A stretch of DNA of 64,000 nt from Mesostigma viride (GCA_009746045.1 RPFO01000015.1:3289836-3353835); one strand, 5' to 3'. Shown: positions 23,099 through 35,593, counted from the stretch's first letter. Notes: generated from the sequence alone by a model not told the origin. Numbers and translations: made by a program.

Positions 23099-25462
23099 CT
23101 AGACCGCATGGGTCGCGACAAAGTCGGCCCGGGTGCGGCGGAATAACACATCAGCCACGGTGCGAGTGAGGGCGAGTGACAGACGCTGCCGCCAATACGA
23201 GGACCACGTGCGGGCCGACCACGGGGCGGTCTGACCCTCGAGGTCGAGGCGGTCTTCACGGCGCTGGCAGCACTCGTGGAAAAACTCCGCTGTCTTGGGG
23301 CCCATGGCCCCGAACTCCTCAAGGACAAAGGGGATGACCCGGTGGGGCCCCACATTGCCGTAGGAGGCAAACTTGTCGCGCTCAGCCACAGCGGCAGCAG
23401 CGCCGGCATCCACAGCCGCCCGGAGGATGTGGCGACCGGAAAGCGGCCGAGCCACGGAGACATCGATGAGCAGGTGGCAACCCTGCCCGTCGTAGTCAAG
23501 CACGGTAATGTCGGGGCGGTGGTTGGGTGAGTAGAGGGCGGCCCCATCCGCGTCCTCGCACTTAATGGTGGAGTGGGGAAAGACCGACCGAACCATGGCA
23601 CACACCACCCGGAGGAGAGCGGTATGGAGATAGAGGAACCAGTTCTGGTTCTGCTGGCCACCCATGCACGCGATGTAGTGCGTCCCAGTAGTATCCAGAG
23701 CAAGCCCGCAGCTGCCGCAGGACGCACCCGCCGTGATGAGAGGTTGCGGGGCAAAGAGCTGGTGGCGGAGAGCGATGGCGTAAAGGGCCGGAACCAGTGT
23801 GAACAAAGGGCTCATGGGGAGGGCGCGCAGGAATGCGGACCCCACGCTCCCCTCAAGGGAAACGGAGTGAAGCCAAGCCTTCCCCTGATCGTTCAAGCTC
23901 GCATGCAGACCCATCCAGTCGGCACAGTGTAGTATACCCGCGTAGGTCTTTTGTTGTTTTTCATGAACGCAGGCAGGGAAGACACTAGGACTGACGACAG
24001 TGGACACGCCGGGCGTGCCCCGGGGCAGGCGACGGTGGACGGCCTGAGCGGGGCGGACGAGGTCGCAAGCCTGCTGGATCCCGAGGTAAGAATCCTGCAC
24101 AGCCTGCACAAAGGGGAAGGGGGATGGGGTGACCAAGTCGGGAATGGCGCTGACGGCGCTGGGGACCAACCGGCGGATCTCCGCCCAGGCCTGAGCAACA
24201 GAGCCAAGGAAGGCGGCGGGGGCGAGGCGGGCGGCGCGGGTGAGCCCACACCCGCCCATGCGGCAGGGGAGGGTGGCCAAGCGCATGGAGTGAGCTGGCA
24301 GGCTAGGGCCGGGGAGGAGCACCTGCAAGGCGGCCTGAATGCGCTCGTCATGGCCTTCCGCGGCAAGCCGCACCAAGTGGGGGGGAGCGCCACGGAGCCA
24401 GTGAACCACCCGCGGGTGGGCGCAAAACCACAGGAGGAGCCCTTTGGTCTGGGGGTCCTTGAGGCGCGCCCAAGTCTCAAGGACATGGGTGCGCTGTTCC
24501 ACGGTGGCCCGGAGCTCCTCTTCGACGTAGTCAGGGTCACCCACAGGGACGCCCAGGCACGAGAAACCGCGCGCCCGCGCCAATGCCCCCGGGATAGCCG
24601 CGGGGAAGCCAGAGCAGTCCCCCTGGGGCGAAAAGACTGCACACTTGGGGAGGGTGAGCCGAAGGTTGATGGCCGCCATGGCCACTTCAAGGGCAGCCAG
24701 GGCGGCAACCACAGCGTCGGCCGGGCCAAGGGCATGGATATCGTCCATGTAGGCGAGGAGCACGACATCCGGGTGCGCAGCGTGGACACCTTGGAGAGCC
24801 TTGTGCAGCGGGGCAGACAGGTAAAAGGGGCCGAGGGGGTCACCTTGCTGGGTTCCCGTGCGGGAAGCGATGTCGGCGAACGTCCCATCCTCCATGAGGA
24901 AGGAGAGTTGAGTGGGTTCGCCGTAGCAGGCTGCTGTCCACGCAAGAAGGTCAGGGAACGCCTCGCCGACGGCCTCAAAGATGCTAGCCTTGGTGACAGC
25001 ATTGAACGCATTGTGGCAATCCACCTTCAGCGCCACATGGGTCGGATGCGTCTCGAGGTAGGCCTGAACTGTGTGCACGATGATGTCGCTGCCCCCTTTG
25101 GTGGCGACGCCAAGCTGGGCCGCGACGGACTCCTCAGTATCACTCCGGTTGGGGCAGAAGTAGGCGCGAAACTCGGGGGCCTTTTGGCGACAAATGACCT
25201 TACTCACCAGCTTGCGTAGGACCTCGCCGCAAGCAATGGGACGAACGCGGCCAGCAGGCGGGGGGACGTCGTCTTTCAGGAGGGCAATGAGGCGTGCCCC
25301 AGCCAGCCAAGGGCGCGCCGCGGGGGCCAGGGACCCCGCGGCCAAGTCGGCGGCAGCCTCAAAGAGTGCGGTCGCCCCGCCATGGCCCGCCATCACGGAG
25401 AGGTGCTCGTAGCGCCAGCCTGAGGGGCCGGTGGAGGAGGCGTTCGGCAGATCCTTCAGCAC
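23099..25462 (-). CDS. LINE reverse transcriptase with C-terminal restriction-like endonuclease
   Basis: An open frame of 787 codons. RT blocks in order: NASSTGPSGWRYEHL near the start, KVDCHNAFN (about 146-154, catalytic Asp), TQQGDPLGP (about 204-212) and AYMDD (about 237-241). The C-terminal part has a CCHC finger C-x2-C-x9-H-x3-C at about 582-599 and then RPD...IDV (about 649-668), the layout of the PD-(D/E)XK-type endonuclease of R2, CRE and related early-branching LINEs. Such enzymes nick the target and prime reverse transcription from it. The upstream frame contains the N-terminal region that precedes RT in this group (RALRDLHPDEPAF-like). Exact clade placement would need a tree. Confidence 0.85.
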   Translation of the reverse strand: MLKDLPNASSTGPSGWRYEHLSVMAGHGGATALFEAAADLAAGSLAPAARPWLAGARLIALLKDDVPPPAGRVRPIACGEVLRKLVSKVICRQKAPEFRAYFCPNRSDTEESVAAQLGVATKGGSDIIVHTVQAYLETHPTHVALKVDCHNAFNAVTKASIFEAVGEAFPDLLAWTAACYGEPTQLSFLMEDGTFADIASRTGTQQGDPLGPFYLSAPLHKALQGVHAAHPDVVLLAYMDDIHALGPADAVVAALAALEVAMAAINLRLTLPKCAVFSPQGDCSGFPAAIPGALARARGFSCLGVPVGDPDYVEEELRATVEQRTHVLETWARLKDPQTKGLLLWFCAHPRVVHWLRGAPPHLVRLAAEGHDERIQAALQVLLPGPSLPAHSMRLATLPCRMGGCGLTRAARLAPAAFLGSVAQAWAEIRRLVPSAVSAIPDLVTPSPFPFVQAVQDSYLGIQQACDLVRPAQAVHRRLPRGTPGVSTVVSPSVFPACVHEKQQKTYAGILHCADWMGLHASLNDQGKAWLHSVSLEGSVGSAFLRALPMSPLFTLVPALYAIALRHQLFAPQPLITAGASCGSCGLALDTTGTHYIACMGGQQNQNWFLYLHTALLRVVCAMVRSVFPHSTIKCEDADGAALYSPNHRPDITVLDYDGQGCHLLIDVSVARPLSGRHILRAAVDAGAAAAVAERDKFASYGNVGPHRVIPFVLEEFGAMGPKTAEFFHECCQRREDRLDLEGQTAPWSARTWSSYWRQRLSLALTRTVADVLFRRTRADFVATHAV

Positions 25463-26257
25463 AGCCGTGAAGATGTCCAGGTCCAGGACAATAGGCGGGG
25501 GCGGGGGGTGGCCGGGGCGGGCACCGCAAAGGCCGGTTCGTCGGGGTGAAGGTCGCGCAAAGCCTGCAGGGTCGGGGGAGTGGAGGGAGCCAACGCGGTC
25601 AGTTCAAGCTTTTGCATGGCCCGGCTCAATTCACCTACCTTCACCAACCGCATGACGTCAGCTTCCACCCGGGCAAAGGAGGCGGCCCCCGACACCCGGG
25701 TGGAGGCCGGAGGCTGCAGCGCCCACAGCCCTTCCCAATCCCCGAGGAGGAACCGCCGGCAGCGAGCGATGACCGCACCCTGTACGCCACGCACGCCCCG
25801 CTCCAACGGCGCTAAGAGGAGCCGGGGGGTGACGAGAAACAGCTTGTGGCCGAGTTCGTCGAGAGGGTGACTATGCATCCGGGCCAGGGAAAGCAGGGCG
25901 CAGCGCGTAAACAAGCTCCGGGCGCGGTGAGGGACGTCCGGGAGCGTCATGCAAGGGTTGCGCGCACAGGCGGCAAAAGGGAGCGTGGCCAGGAATGCCC
26001 AGCCTGCCGAGAGGTCCCCCGGATCGCTCGTACCCTGCGATGCCGGTGGAGGGGCAGGGGCCGACCGAGGGGCCGCCCCGGACCGGGAGGCCGGTGCGGC
26101 CGCCGGGCCGCCGGGCAGGCCGTTCTGGGGGGTTTGGCGGCGGCACTGCCGCTCATGATATATTATAGTATACTTCCCAGCGGCAAACTCGTAACCGGCC
26201 ACTGCTGGTGACTCAAAGGTCGCACGCTGTCCGGAGGCTAGTCGATGAGCCTCGATC

Positions 26258-28042
<1,785 letters not shown>

Positions 28043-28389
28043 TTAACCTGGAGTCTGGACTGTCTTCATCTGATGAATCTCTGCGGCCCTGGTCTCTGGA
28101 TCGTGGGGAGCCTTCCGCAGGTCTCTCCATGACCTCACCTGTACCTGTCCCTACTTGGACGTGCGGTGGTACCTCTACCACCTCTATACCTTGCTCGTGG
28201 TTGTCTGCATGTTCTATCTCTCTGTTGACAGGTTCTCTCCGCTTTCGTGGCATGGTGCTCGTACCGATACCTTACACTGCAGGCAACACCTCCCCAGAAA
28301 GAAAGGGAGAGAGGGAGAGAGGGCAACCACGTGCTATAGATCTTATAATATATGTAGAACCTAGTATTACTTCCTAGTAATAGTATCCT

Positions 28390-28731
28390 CTACTGTTTGC
28401 TAGGGCCAATGGTCAGCTGAGAGAAGGTAACTGTAACTGCTGTCCCCTGCCCCTGACTGCTGAGCGTGGGTGGCTTGGAACATTCACGAGTGGTGTGCAT
28501 CCCCTCAGGCAATGGCATGTGTTCCCTAACAAACCTATCTGCATCTGTAATGTTATCAAACCCTTTCCACTTAGCACTAGAGCCTTGGGACAATATCTTA
28601 TCTTTAATGTGCTCCTCACAAGTCTTCCAACTGTAGAATATAGCTGGTCTACCCTCATCCCCGTCATGAGCTACTGCATAGTAAGGAAATCCAGACTGTC
28701 CACCCTTATTTATTCTGTTACGTCTAGGCAT
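28390..28731 (-). CDS. RNase H1 hybrid-binding (viroplasmin-type) domain ORF of the LTR element
   Basis: A separate 113-codon ORF between the leader and gag. Residues about 15-70 follow the RNase H1 N-terminal / caulimovirus viroplasmin pattern: FPYYAVAHDGDEG, then AIFYSWKTCEEHI, then WKGFDNITDADRFV. In known proteins this roughly 45-residue fold binds RNA/DNA hybrids or double-stranded RNA through the aromatic and SW positions seen here. The ORF has its own ATG (MPRRNRINKGG, basic) and ends in TAG. Related sequences occur at 14,730-15,130 and 45,737-46,201 in other LTR elements of the window. A role in handling reverse-transcription intermediates is inference. Confidence 0.75.
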   Translation of the reverse strand: MPRRNRINKGGQSGFPYYAVAHDGDEGRPAIFYSWKTCEEHIKDKILSQGSSAKWKGFDNITDADRFVREHMPLPEGMHTTRECSKPPTLSSQGQGTAVTVTFSQLTIGPSKQ

Positions 28732-29129
28732 GTTACATCATAGTCTGGCAGCGGCTTGCAAGCAGGAGAGAAAGGGGAATCCCAGGCTACCTCTAAATGC
28801 AGTGACCTTAAACAAACGAGGAGAGAGCACGGAGTCTAGCACAGCACACGCCCCCCAGCCTTCCGCGGAAAAGGGGCTATACAATAAATACACGGAGGTA
28901 AACACCGTCAACACAGTCGGCAACAGCCAGACGGTATCCACCCCCACAACAGGTAAAACAACGAATGGTCGTCATCCGCAACTTCCATTTGCACCAACGA
29001 CAATCACAACCTATAGAGGCACAACGTATAACAAGAACCCCCTACGCGTGCGGACCCGGAGAGAAGGCAAGCGTCTAGAAGGATAAATCTAAACTAGGGG
29101 ACGTACCATCGTCAATATCGTTGATGACC

Positions 29130-29345
29130 CCTGAGCTGGCCGCCACCTGATGTCGTTGAAGGCAGAGCCCTGGCCGCCACCAAGTGTCGTTGAAAACAGG
29201 GGTAATGGCAGCTACTGTCGATAGCACCTCACCACAGGGCTAAGGCTAGCCCCGCCGAGTATCCCGGACTGGCCGCTTGCTGCCTAGGTCGTCGTTGAAT
29301 CCCTTTGCGGGCTGGCCGCCGACCTGTCAGCAATCGTTGAATTCC
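29130..29345 (-). repeat. Leader repeats of the family-1 element
   Basis: Four imperfect units join CTGGCCGCC to TCGTTGAA within about 30 bp (near 29,136, 29,171, 29,267 and 29,311). They lie between the primer-binding site and the first ORF. Their function is unknown. Confidence 0.6.
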
Positions 29346-29674
29346 GGAACCTCTATCTACGCCAAGCACCGCCTTGGTTTCCTAATTGGCTTCCCTAACC
29401 CTCTCCGCGAGAGTTAGCTGACCTCTCCAGCACATTTCCTCCGATAACCAGTGTTACGTCCCAGCCCAGACACCCCTAGCCTGAGCTACGTAGCGAAAGA
29501 TCTACCATCCAGTGTTTACATAGTGATTGGTTTCGGGTTACACGCCAGACACCTCATGTTTATTACAAATTAGTGAAATAACACACCAGCGCTAGGTCTA
29601 GACTCTAAGCGGGATAACACACAAAATTTGGGACGGCAGTATAAACACCTAAACTGCCCGTCCCCGTCCCCCAA

Positions 29675-29690
29675 GGGTGGGTGGGTGGGG
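29675..29690 (+). other. Potential G-quadruplex between split repeats
   Basis: The same 16-mer GGGTGGGTGGGTGGGG as at 21,059-21,074, in the same structural position between the first and second repeat blocks. Confidence 0.8.
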
Positions 29691-30117
29691 AGTCAAGAAA
29701 AACGGGTAGGCTCACCGCCATCCCCCTCTCCCTTTATAGGAAAACCTCCCTAGCAAGGGGGGGGGGGGTGACCTGTGCCAGAAATATATTTTTACAAATT
29801 CTTTCTAGAAGCTAGCGGCGAGTACCCTGACCCTAATGCACCATGTAGCACAAGATAATACGAGCATTAGCTCACAAAATCCAGTGTTTACATAGTGATT
29901 GGTTTCGGGTTACACGCCAGACACCTCATGTTTATTACAAATTAGTGAAATAACACACCAGCGCTAGGTCTAGACTCTAAGCGGGATAACACACAAAATT
30001 TGGGACGGCAGTATAAACACCTAAACTGCCCGTCCCACATCTCCATTCTGGCCCCTCAGGCCGTAGTAGACACAAGTAGGCTCACAACCCAGGCGCCCGC
30101 AGTGGGTGCGGGTCGGG

Positions 30118-31042
30118 TCACAGTAGATGGCCCCGGAAGTGGGCGCGCCAGTGCGCCGGGTCCCAGGAATGCGCCAGGGCCCAGAGGCGCGGGGGGAGGT
30201 CCAGCAGCAGGGCCCTGTGGAGTCCCACGTAGCGCTGCACCGAGTCAGCCGCGCGCCAACGGCCGCGCCGCTGGATGTCCGCCGTCGGGATGTTGCGCAA
30301 GGCGTCGTGGGTGGCCCCACCATGCCGCAGCGAGTGCAGCGTGAACTTGCCCGGGAGCTGGAGCTGGGTCCAGACACTGACCCACTGGACCGCGCCTGCG
30401 CATACGTGAGCCCGCCGAAGACCAGCGCCCCCGGTGCCCGGCCGCGGCACAGCGCGGACAAGAGGCCCAACGAGAGAGGGTCCTCCACGAGGACATGCTG
30501 GGTACCACCTTGGGCTGTCTTGGGGTCCCGGAGCAGGAGTGCCCCCTGACCACGCGCCGGCCCCAGACGGGGGTCCCCTGGGAACGCCACGTCCCCAACG
30601 TGCAGGCCCAAAGCCTCGCTGATGCGCAGATACTGCTGGAAAGCCACCAGCACCAGCGCAGCCATGGCGGTCTGATGGCGGGAGAGTAGCAGGACAGCCG
30701 CGAGGTAGCACAGTCGCCACGGGACCGGGGGGGACTCTGGCAGGGGACCAGCCGACCCCAGCCGCGCAGCATGCGGTCAGCCATCTGCCACGAGTCGACC
30801 ACCGAGGGCTGGTACAAGCGGAGCCCCTGCTTCGCCTGCTGACAAAGAGTCCGCCCCCTGCCCCCTCCACTCTCGTACACCGCCGAGACCCACTCGCAGA
30901 ACAGTGCCTCGGCCTCGGTGGGGTCGTGCTCCCCGGGTGGAAGCCACGCCAGAAAGACCGACACGGCGCGGTGGTAGCGGGGCAGGGTGGAACGGGGGTT
31001 GACCGTGCCCTCCAAGAGCCGGTGACGGGCGTTGCGCAGCCG
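30118..31042 (-). mobile_element. Tyrosine-recombinase region of the DIRS-like element
   Basis: The region shows an N-terminal core-binding part and the catalytic signatures of the family: the first Arg in YLRISEALGLHVGD, the HSLRHGGATH box (H-x-x-R), GRWR, and the nucleophile Tyr in SVQRYVGL. The enzyme would integrate the circular cDNA. This copy appears broken in a few places. Confidence 0.8.
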
Positions 31043-31066
31043 CGGCCCCGGATTGGCCTCCACGTC
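31043..31066 (-). other. 2A-type motif DVEANPGP
   Basis: The residues SDGDVEANPGP fit the D-x-E-x-N-P-G-P consensus at which ribosomes skip a peptide bond in picornaviral and some retrotransposon 2A sequences. The motif lies in the frame that follows the RNase H domain and directly before the recombinase region, the border where separating two proteins would make sense. Confidence 0.8.
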
Positions 31067-32700
31067 GCCGTCGGAGGTGAGGTCCCGGCGCCAGCCACCC
31101 GCCACCGGGGCACTGCGCGCTCGGCTGGGTCCATCCGCAGGGTTACTCGAGGTACGCACATACACCCAATGAGACCGGGTGTCCGCCGCCAAGGACAGGG
31201 CCGCTACGCGCCGGGCCACTTGGTTGAGCCGGTAAGAAGACGACCGGCCCTTGACCATGCAGCCGAGGACCGCGCTGGAGTCCACCATCCGCACAACGCG
31301 CGTCCCGCGGACGGCCAGGGAGCGACACGACCATTCCAGACCCTGGGCAGCCACGCGCGCCTCCTTGATGTTGATGTGCTCCCGCGGGTTGCCCCAGCGG
31401 TAGGACACCGCCGTCCGCCACGGCGCGGTGGCGATCACCTGGTAGTCCGCCTCCGTCAGCCGCTCAACGGTCCAAGGCGTATCCGAGGCCCCCAGCGCCA
31501 CCGTGGCCCACCCCCGAGCCTCCCGGCGCTGGGCCAAGGACTGCACCTGTGCAGCCGGTAGGTCGGCGTACACGATCCCGGCCCCCTCCGTGCTGGCGTC
31601 TGTCACCACCACCCGGCCCGCGAGGGGGGCTGCCCGCGGCGCCCGTAGGAAGGGCGCCGTGGCGACAGCCGCCGTGAGCTCCTCCCGCACGCTTTGCCAC
31701 AACTGCCAGCGGCGGCGCCGCGCGTACCAGTCCCACGGGTCTGCCCGCATGACGCGCAGCAAGCGGTACGTCTCCCCCCAGAGGGAGAGCAGCGGCCGGC
31801 ACAGCAGCTGGATCCACACCCACTTGCCGACGAGGGACTCGAGTTCCCGCTGGTAGGTGAACCCGCGCCGCAAGACGGCCTGGGTGGCGGCAACGACCCC
31901 AGCCAGCCGCTCCGCGGTCGGGACGATGCTTCCGTCGCGCCGGTGCACGACACCCAAGGCCACCACGTCCCGCTGGTCGGGGCTGGCCGGCACCACCTTA
32001 CTCGCCTTCTGCGGCAGCCCCGCTGCTGCATAGGCTGCCGCGGCCCGCGCCAGCTGCTGGTTGACACCCGTCGCCGTTGCACAGTGGGAGACGTGCAGAT
32101 CGTCGATGGTGATGGCATGGAGGCCCTCCTCGTCGTGCGGCGGGTCGAAGATGGCGGCGGGGGCCAAGGGGTTGGCCGGGTCCTCCTCCCACCGGAGGCG
32201 CACCGTCTGGCCCAGGGGTCCCTTGTCCACCACCAGCAGGAGCTGGGCCATGTTAATGCTGACGCCCCGACGGGGATCCAAAGCCCCAGAGCGGTACAGC
32301 ACCGCCATGTGGATCACCTGGGCGACCACCACGGCGTGCTTGTTACCCATGGGCCAGCAGCGCATCCACGGCCATACCCGCCGGGCGGGCCCGGGCAGCC
32401 CGACGTCCCGGGAGTCCACAGCCGGCCAAGCGCAGTACTTGCGCAGCCAGTCGGGGAGCCGCAGGCGGTTGTAGTAGCCCTCGAGGTCGGAAGTGCCCCC
32501 GAACACCGGGCAGCCAGCCCGCACCCACAGCTCGGCTATCACCCCAAGGTGGGGGAGAAGGGCCGCGGGGGGTCTACCAGGAGCCAGTTGCCAGGCCGGT
32601 TGTCCACGATGAGTCGCATCGAGCCGTCCGGCTTCTTGCGCCCCGCCACCCCATTTACTGCTGGGGGCGCCTGCTCATAAAACCCCCCGACAACCCCGGC
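31067..32700 (-). mobile_element. RT and RNase H region of the DIRS-like element
   Basis: RT blocks are KPDGSMRLIVDNRPGN, GTSDLEGYYNRLRLPDW, PMGNKHAVVVAQ and ITIDDLHVSHC (the YxDD position). RNase H follows with VVVTDASTEGAGIVYAD, INIKEARVAAQGLEW and MVDSSAVLGCMVKG, ending in SSNPADGPSR. The DIRS type is recognisable by this RT plus RNase H arrangement and the downstream recombinase. Confidence 0.85.
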
Positions 32701-34722
32701 CTCCAACGCGCGCAGCAACAGCTTGATGTACTCCGCAGGGGCGCACCCCCGGGTGGCCCGGAACCGCACCCGCCGCTCGCCGGGTGTCAACAGTCGCACC
32801 AGCGTCTCCTCGCTGGCATACACGGCCGCCACCGAGGGCGGCAAGAGCCCCAGCACGTCCACGGTGCCCCCCTCCCCCGGCGCGGGGAACGCGACCTTGT
32901 CCGCCTGAATTGTTGTGAAAGGTCCACTTGTGTTGTAGTCATCCCTGACTGGGGCCGGGCCAGCTGCCGCTACAACAGGCTGCTGGCGGCAATAGGCCCG
33001 GCAAGTTTTGAAGATCTCTTGTAGAGCCGCCTCCTGGACCGGCCCCGTCGCCCGGGCCGGCAGGTTTAGCGGGTGTCGGCCCCCGCCCCCACACCAGTTT
33101 AAGGCCCCCACCGCCGCACAGGCGGCGTCCTGACCCCGAAGGGTCAAGGCCGCCCGCTGTCGGCGCCGGGCAGACCCCAGCGCGCCCCACCGGCGCTTTG
33201 CCAAGTCAACTGGTAGAGGCAACGGAAGCAAGGCATGTTGTCGATTGGTAGTTACCCCAGATTCGCCCCTGGCGCCCAGCGGCCAAACAGGCCGCACCGG
33301 CACGCCAAGTGGAGCCACTGGCTGTGGGGGGCTTCCAGATTCCACCACCGAATCCCGACCAGGCCCTGACGTGCCCGTCAGAGTGCGCCCAGCCGTGCCA
33401 CGCCCCACACCAGAATATTTCGAGAATTGATTCACACGATCCCCAGCAGAGGGGGCGGGGCCAAATTCCCCGGGCTGATTCTGCAGAATCTGGGAAAGCC
33501 CTAGCGTGCCCACTAGAGTGCGCCTCCCCAGATCCAAATTCGACAAAATCTGCCGATTCCGCGGCAGATTCTGGGAAAGCCCTAGCGTGCCCACTAGAGT
33601 GCGCCTCCCCAGATTCAAATTCGGCAAAGTCTCCCCTACTCCTTCTTCGGCCCCTTGCCCTTCTCTAGGCGGTTGGAGAGCTCGGCTGCCTTCATAGCGC
33701 TCTGCACTGCCGGATGCCACAGCAGGTTCGCATCCTCCTGCAAGGGGAGCATCGCTAATGCTGCCCCCTTGAACCCTTGCATGGTATCGGCCAGCGTGAT
33801 CGCCGTCAGAATTTTCATCAGGTACTCGGGGGCTGCCATGTGCTTGATGGCATCGTCCCCCATTCCCCGCGGCAGCCAGCCTAACTCCGTGTTCAGAGTA
33901 TCCAGCGTGAAGGCGATCTGGTGGGCCAGGAGCTTGCGCACCTCGGCCCCCTGACCCGTCCAGGTCGGCTTGGTGGCCAGCAGCCATCCCCTGATGCTCC
34001 CCCCGCCACCGACTCCGCAGACCGCAGAGCACTCGGCAGCAGGGGCTGCCGCGCTCCGCACTCCACGTTCACCGAGGTGGCGTGGGTGGGCAGCTCCACG
34101 CCCGGCGTGCAGGTCTGTCGACCCCCTTGCGCAGCTATGGCTTGCTCGCTGGTCAGCAGGCCGCTCATAACCAAGCGGCCCATTGCTAAAGCTAGAGCGT
34201 CGCCATCCTCCCCTGCCTGCTGCCGGCCGCGCTGGGTTGAACGCGCCGTCTGGGGAGGCTGGCGGCCCGCCCTGTCGCCAGATTTTCCCGCTTCCCCACC
34301 CGCCAAAAACTGGTCGACGCGTAGCCCCACCCCGGAGCTCACGCGTCGATTGTTCCCTGACTCCTCCCGGACTTCGTGCCGGGGCTCCTCCTCCTCCTCG
34401 TAATTTTCCTCCTCGCCCGGGTCCTGCAGCGCATCCCGCAGCATGGCAGCGATGGCGGACTGCATCGTCTCCCTGGGAGGGGCTCGACGTAAAAACCACG
34501 TCGCCTCAAGTACTTCTCGAGGTTGTCGAGCCGACGACCGTCTGGTAGGGCCAGGATGCGATCCAGCCAGCGTGGGCCGCCCCCCAACAAGGCCCTCGCC
34601 CTGAGGGCAATGTCCTTTAGCGAGCCATCCATAGGGACAACCCGCATTCGGTTTAGCCACTCCGCTTCCGGTGGTCTCACCCCTGCGTCTGCCAGAGCAT
34701 CCTGAAAGACCTCCTCTGCCAT
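32701..34722 (-). mobile_element. Gag-like and linker region of the DIRS-like element
   Basis: The 5' frame starts MAEEVFQDALADAGV near 34,722, and a later block (DTLNTELGWLPRGMGDDAIK; HPAVQSAMKAAELSNRLEKG) resembles DIRS-group ORF1 proteins. A repetitive linker (GRRTLVGTLGLSQ twice) coincides with the hairpin copies at 33,501-33,605. Confidence 0.6.
33366..33605 (-). repeat. Three further copies of the covarying hairpin motif
   Basis: At 33,366 the stem is CTGACG/CGTCAG with loop TGCC, then AGTGCGCC. At 33,501 and 33,582 the stem is CTAGCG/CACTAG (G-T wobble on the minus strand) with the same loop and tail. The last two sit in a local tandem duplication, where GAATCTGGG and CCCAGATTC form a perfect outer stem around the 33,582 copy. 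Confidence 0.8.
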
Positions 34723-35593
34723 TGGTAAGTTGTCTGATTGACGCCGTTATTAGCTAGGCGTATAATGCTTCACGAGTTTCGAGTCAAGAAAAACGGGTAG
34801 GCTCACCGCCATCCCCCTCTCCCTTTATAGGAAAACCTCCCTAGCAAGGGGGGGGGGGGTGACCTGTGCCAGAAATATATTTTTACAAATTCTTTCTAGA
34901 AGCTAGCGGCGAGTACCCTGACCCTAATGCACCATGTAGCACAAGATAATACGAGCATTAGCTCACAAAATGCCGGAATTAGGAAGATTCAAGGTGGCCT
35001 AATGCAGATTGCGCTTCACGACTGGGGTCGTGAGATATCTGGCACCGCGACTTGATGCATGCCAAGCTACTTAATACACACTTATAATGGCTAGCAATAC
35101 CAATTACAAATGGATAGTTGCCCCAGGTTTAATGTGTAGGCGTATTCGCACTTATCATTCATCAAACCAAGAGGACGAGACTCTCGTCCTCGGACCAATT
35201 TCACCTAGGTCTGCCACTACGCTGGCAAGGGGCGCCGACATATGGCGCCGACCTTCCAAAGCATGCAGTCCACACAAGATCCTCGGGTCGACATCGACCC
35301 TCGCCTACAGAATCCACGCATGAGTACAATATCTCAACTAGCTATAAAGTACGCAGCGCAGCGCGACTGCACCGGCCCCTAGAAGATACACGCATACAAC
35401 AACCTAGGCCCAAAATAACTGGTCCGAATCACCCAAACTGTCATAGTTCCATACAAAAGTGCTGACCAAGGGACAATTCCCAAATTAAGTCCCGAAATGA
35501 GTCCCAGAGTCCTACGGACCATGACAACAAGTCAAACTACATAATTTATTCCATTGTTACATCCGTCCAAAAGGGCCGGGACGTAACACCAGT

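Larger units (their letters stand above)
20508..26157 (-). mobile_element. LINE with restriction-like endonuclease, carrying a nested element at its tail
   Basis: The body runs from about 26,157 (5' end) to about 22,877, where a 3' UTR closes in an AT-rich tail; the stretch 20,508-20,912 lies beyond the nested split-direct-repeat element. A candidate 9-bp target duplication, ATATATTAT, lies at 20,499-20,507 and 26,158-26,166, but AT-richness weakens it. The N-terminal protein part (about 26,150-25,500) is in a different frame from the RT part; the change falls in a C-rich run near 25,490-25,510. It is inserted between gag and protease of the family-1 element. A fragment of the same family's 3' end is at 57,490-57,665. 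Confidence 0.75.
29509..34971 (-). mobile_element. DIRS/PAT-like tyrosine-recombinase retroelement with split direct repeats
   Basis: Plus-strand order: X (29,509-29,664), G-rich tract, Y (29,690-29,880), X (29,881-30,036), coding core, Y (34,781-34,971). Read on the coding (minus) strand this is A1-ORFs-B1-A2-B2, the PAT/Kangaroo layout. The Y-X junction at 29,880 is the join of the two outer ends. There is no target duplication beyond a shared AT at the borders, as expected for recombinase-mediated integration. The core encodes Gag-like, RT, RNase H and tyrosine-recombinase regions. All terminal parts are present and the repeats look identical, so it is young; the coding part seems to carry a small number of breaks. 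Confidence 0.9.
29452..35588 (-). mobile_element. 5' LTR of the family-1 element, split by a DIRS-like element
   Basis: LTR pieces 29,452-29,508 and 34,972-35,588. Removing 29,509-34,971 gives the uninterrupted arrangement seen in the 3' LTR. CCAGT follows at 35,589. Confidence 0.9.
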
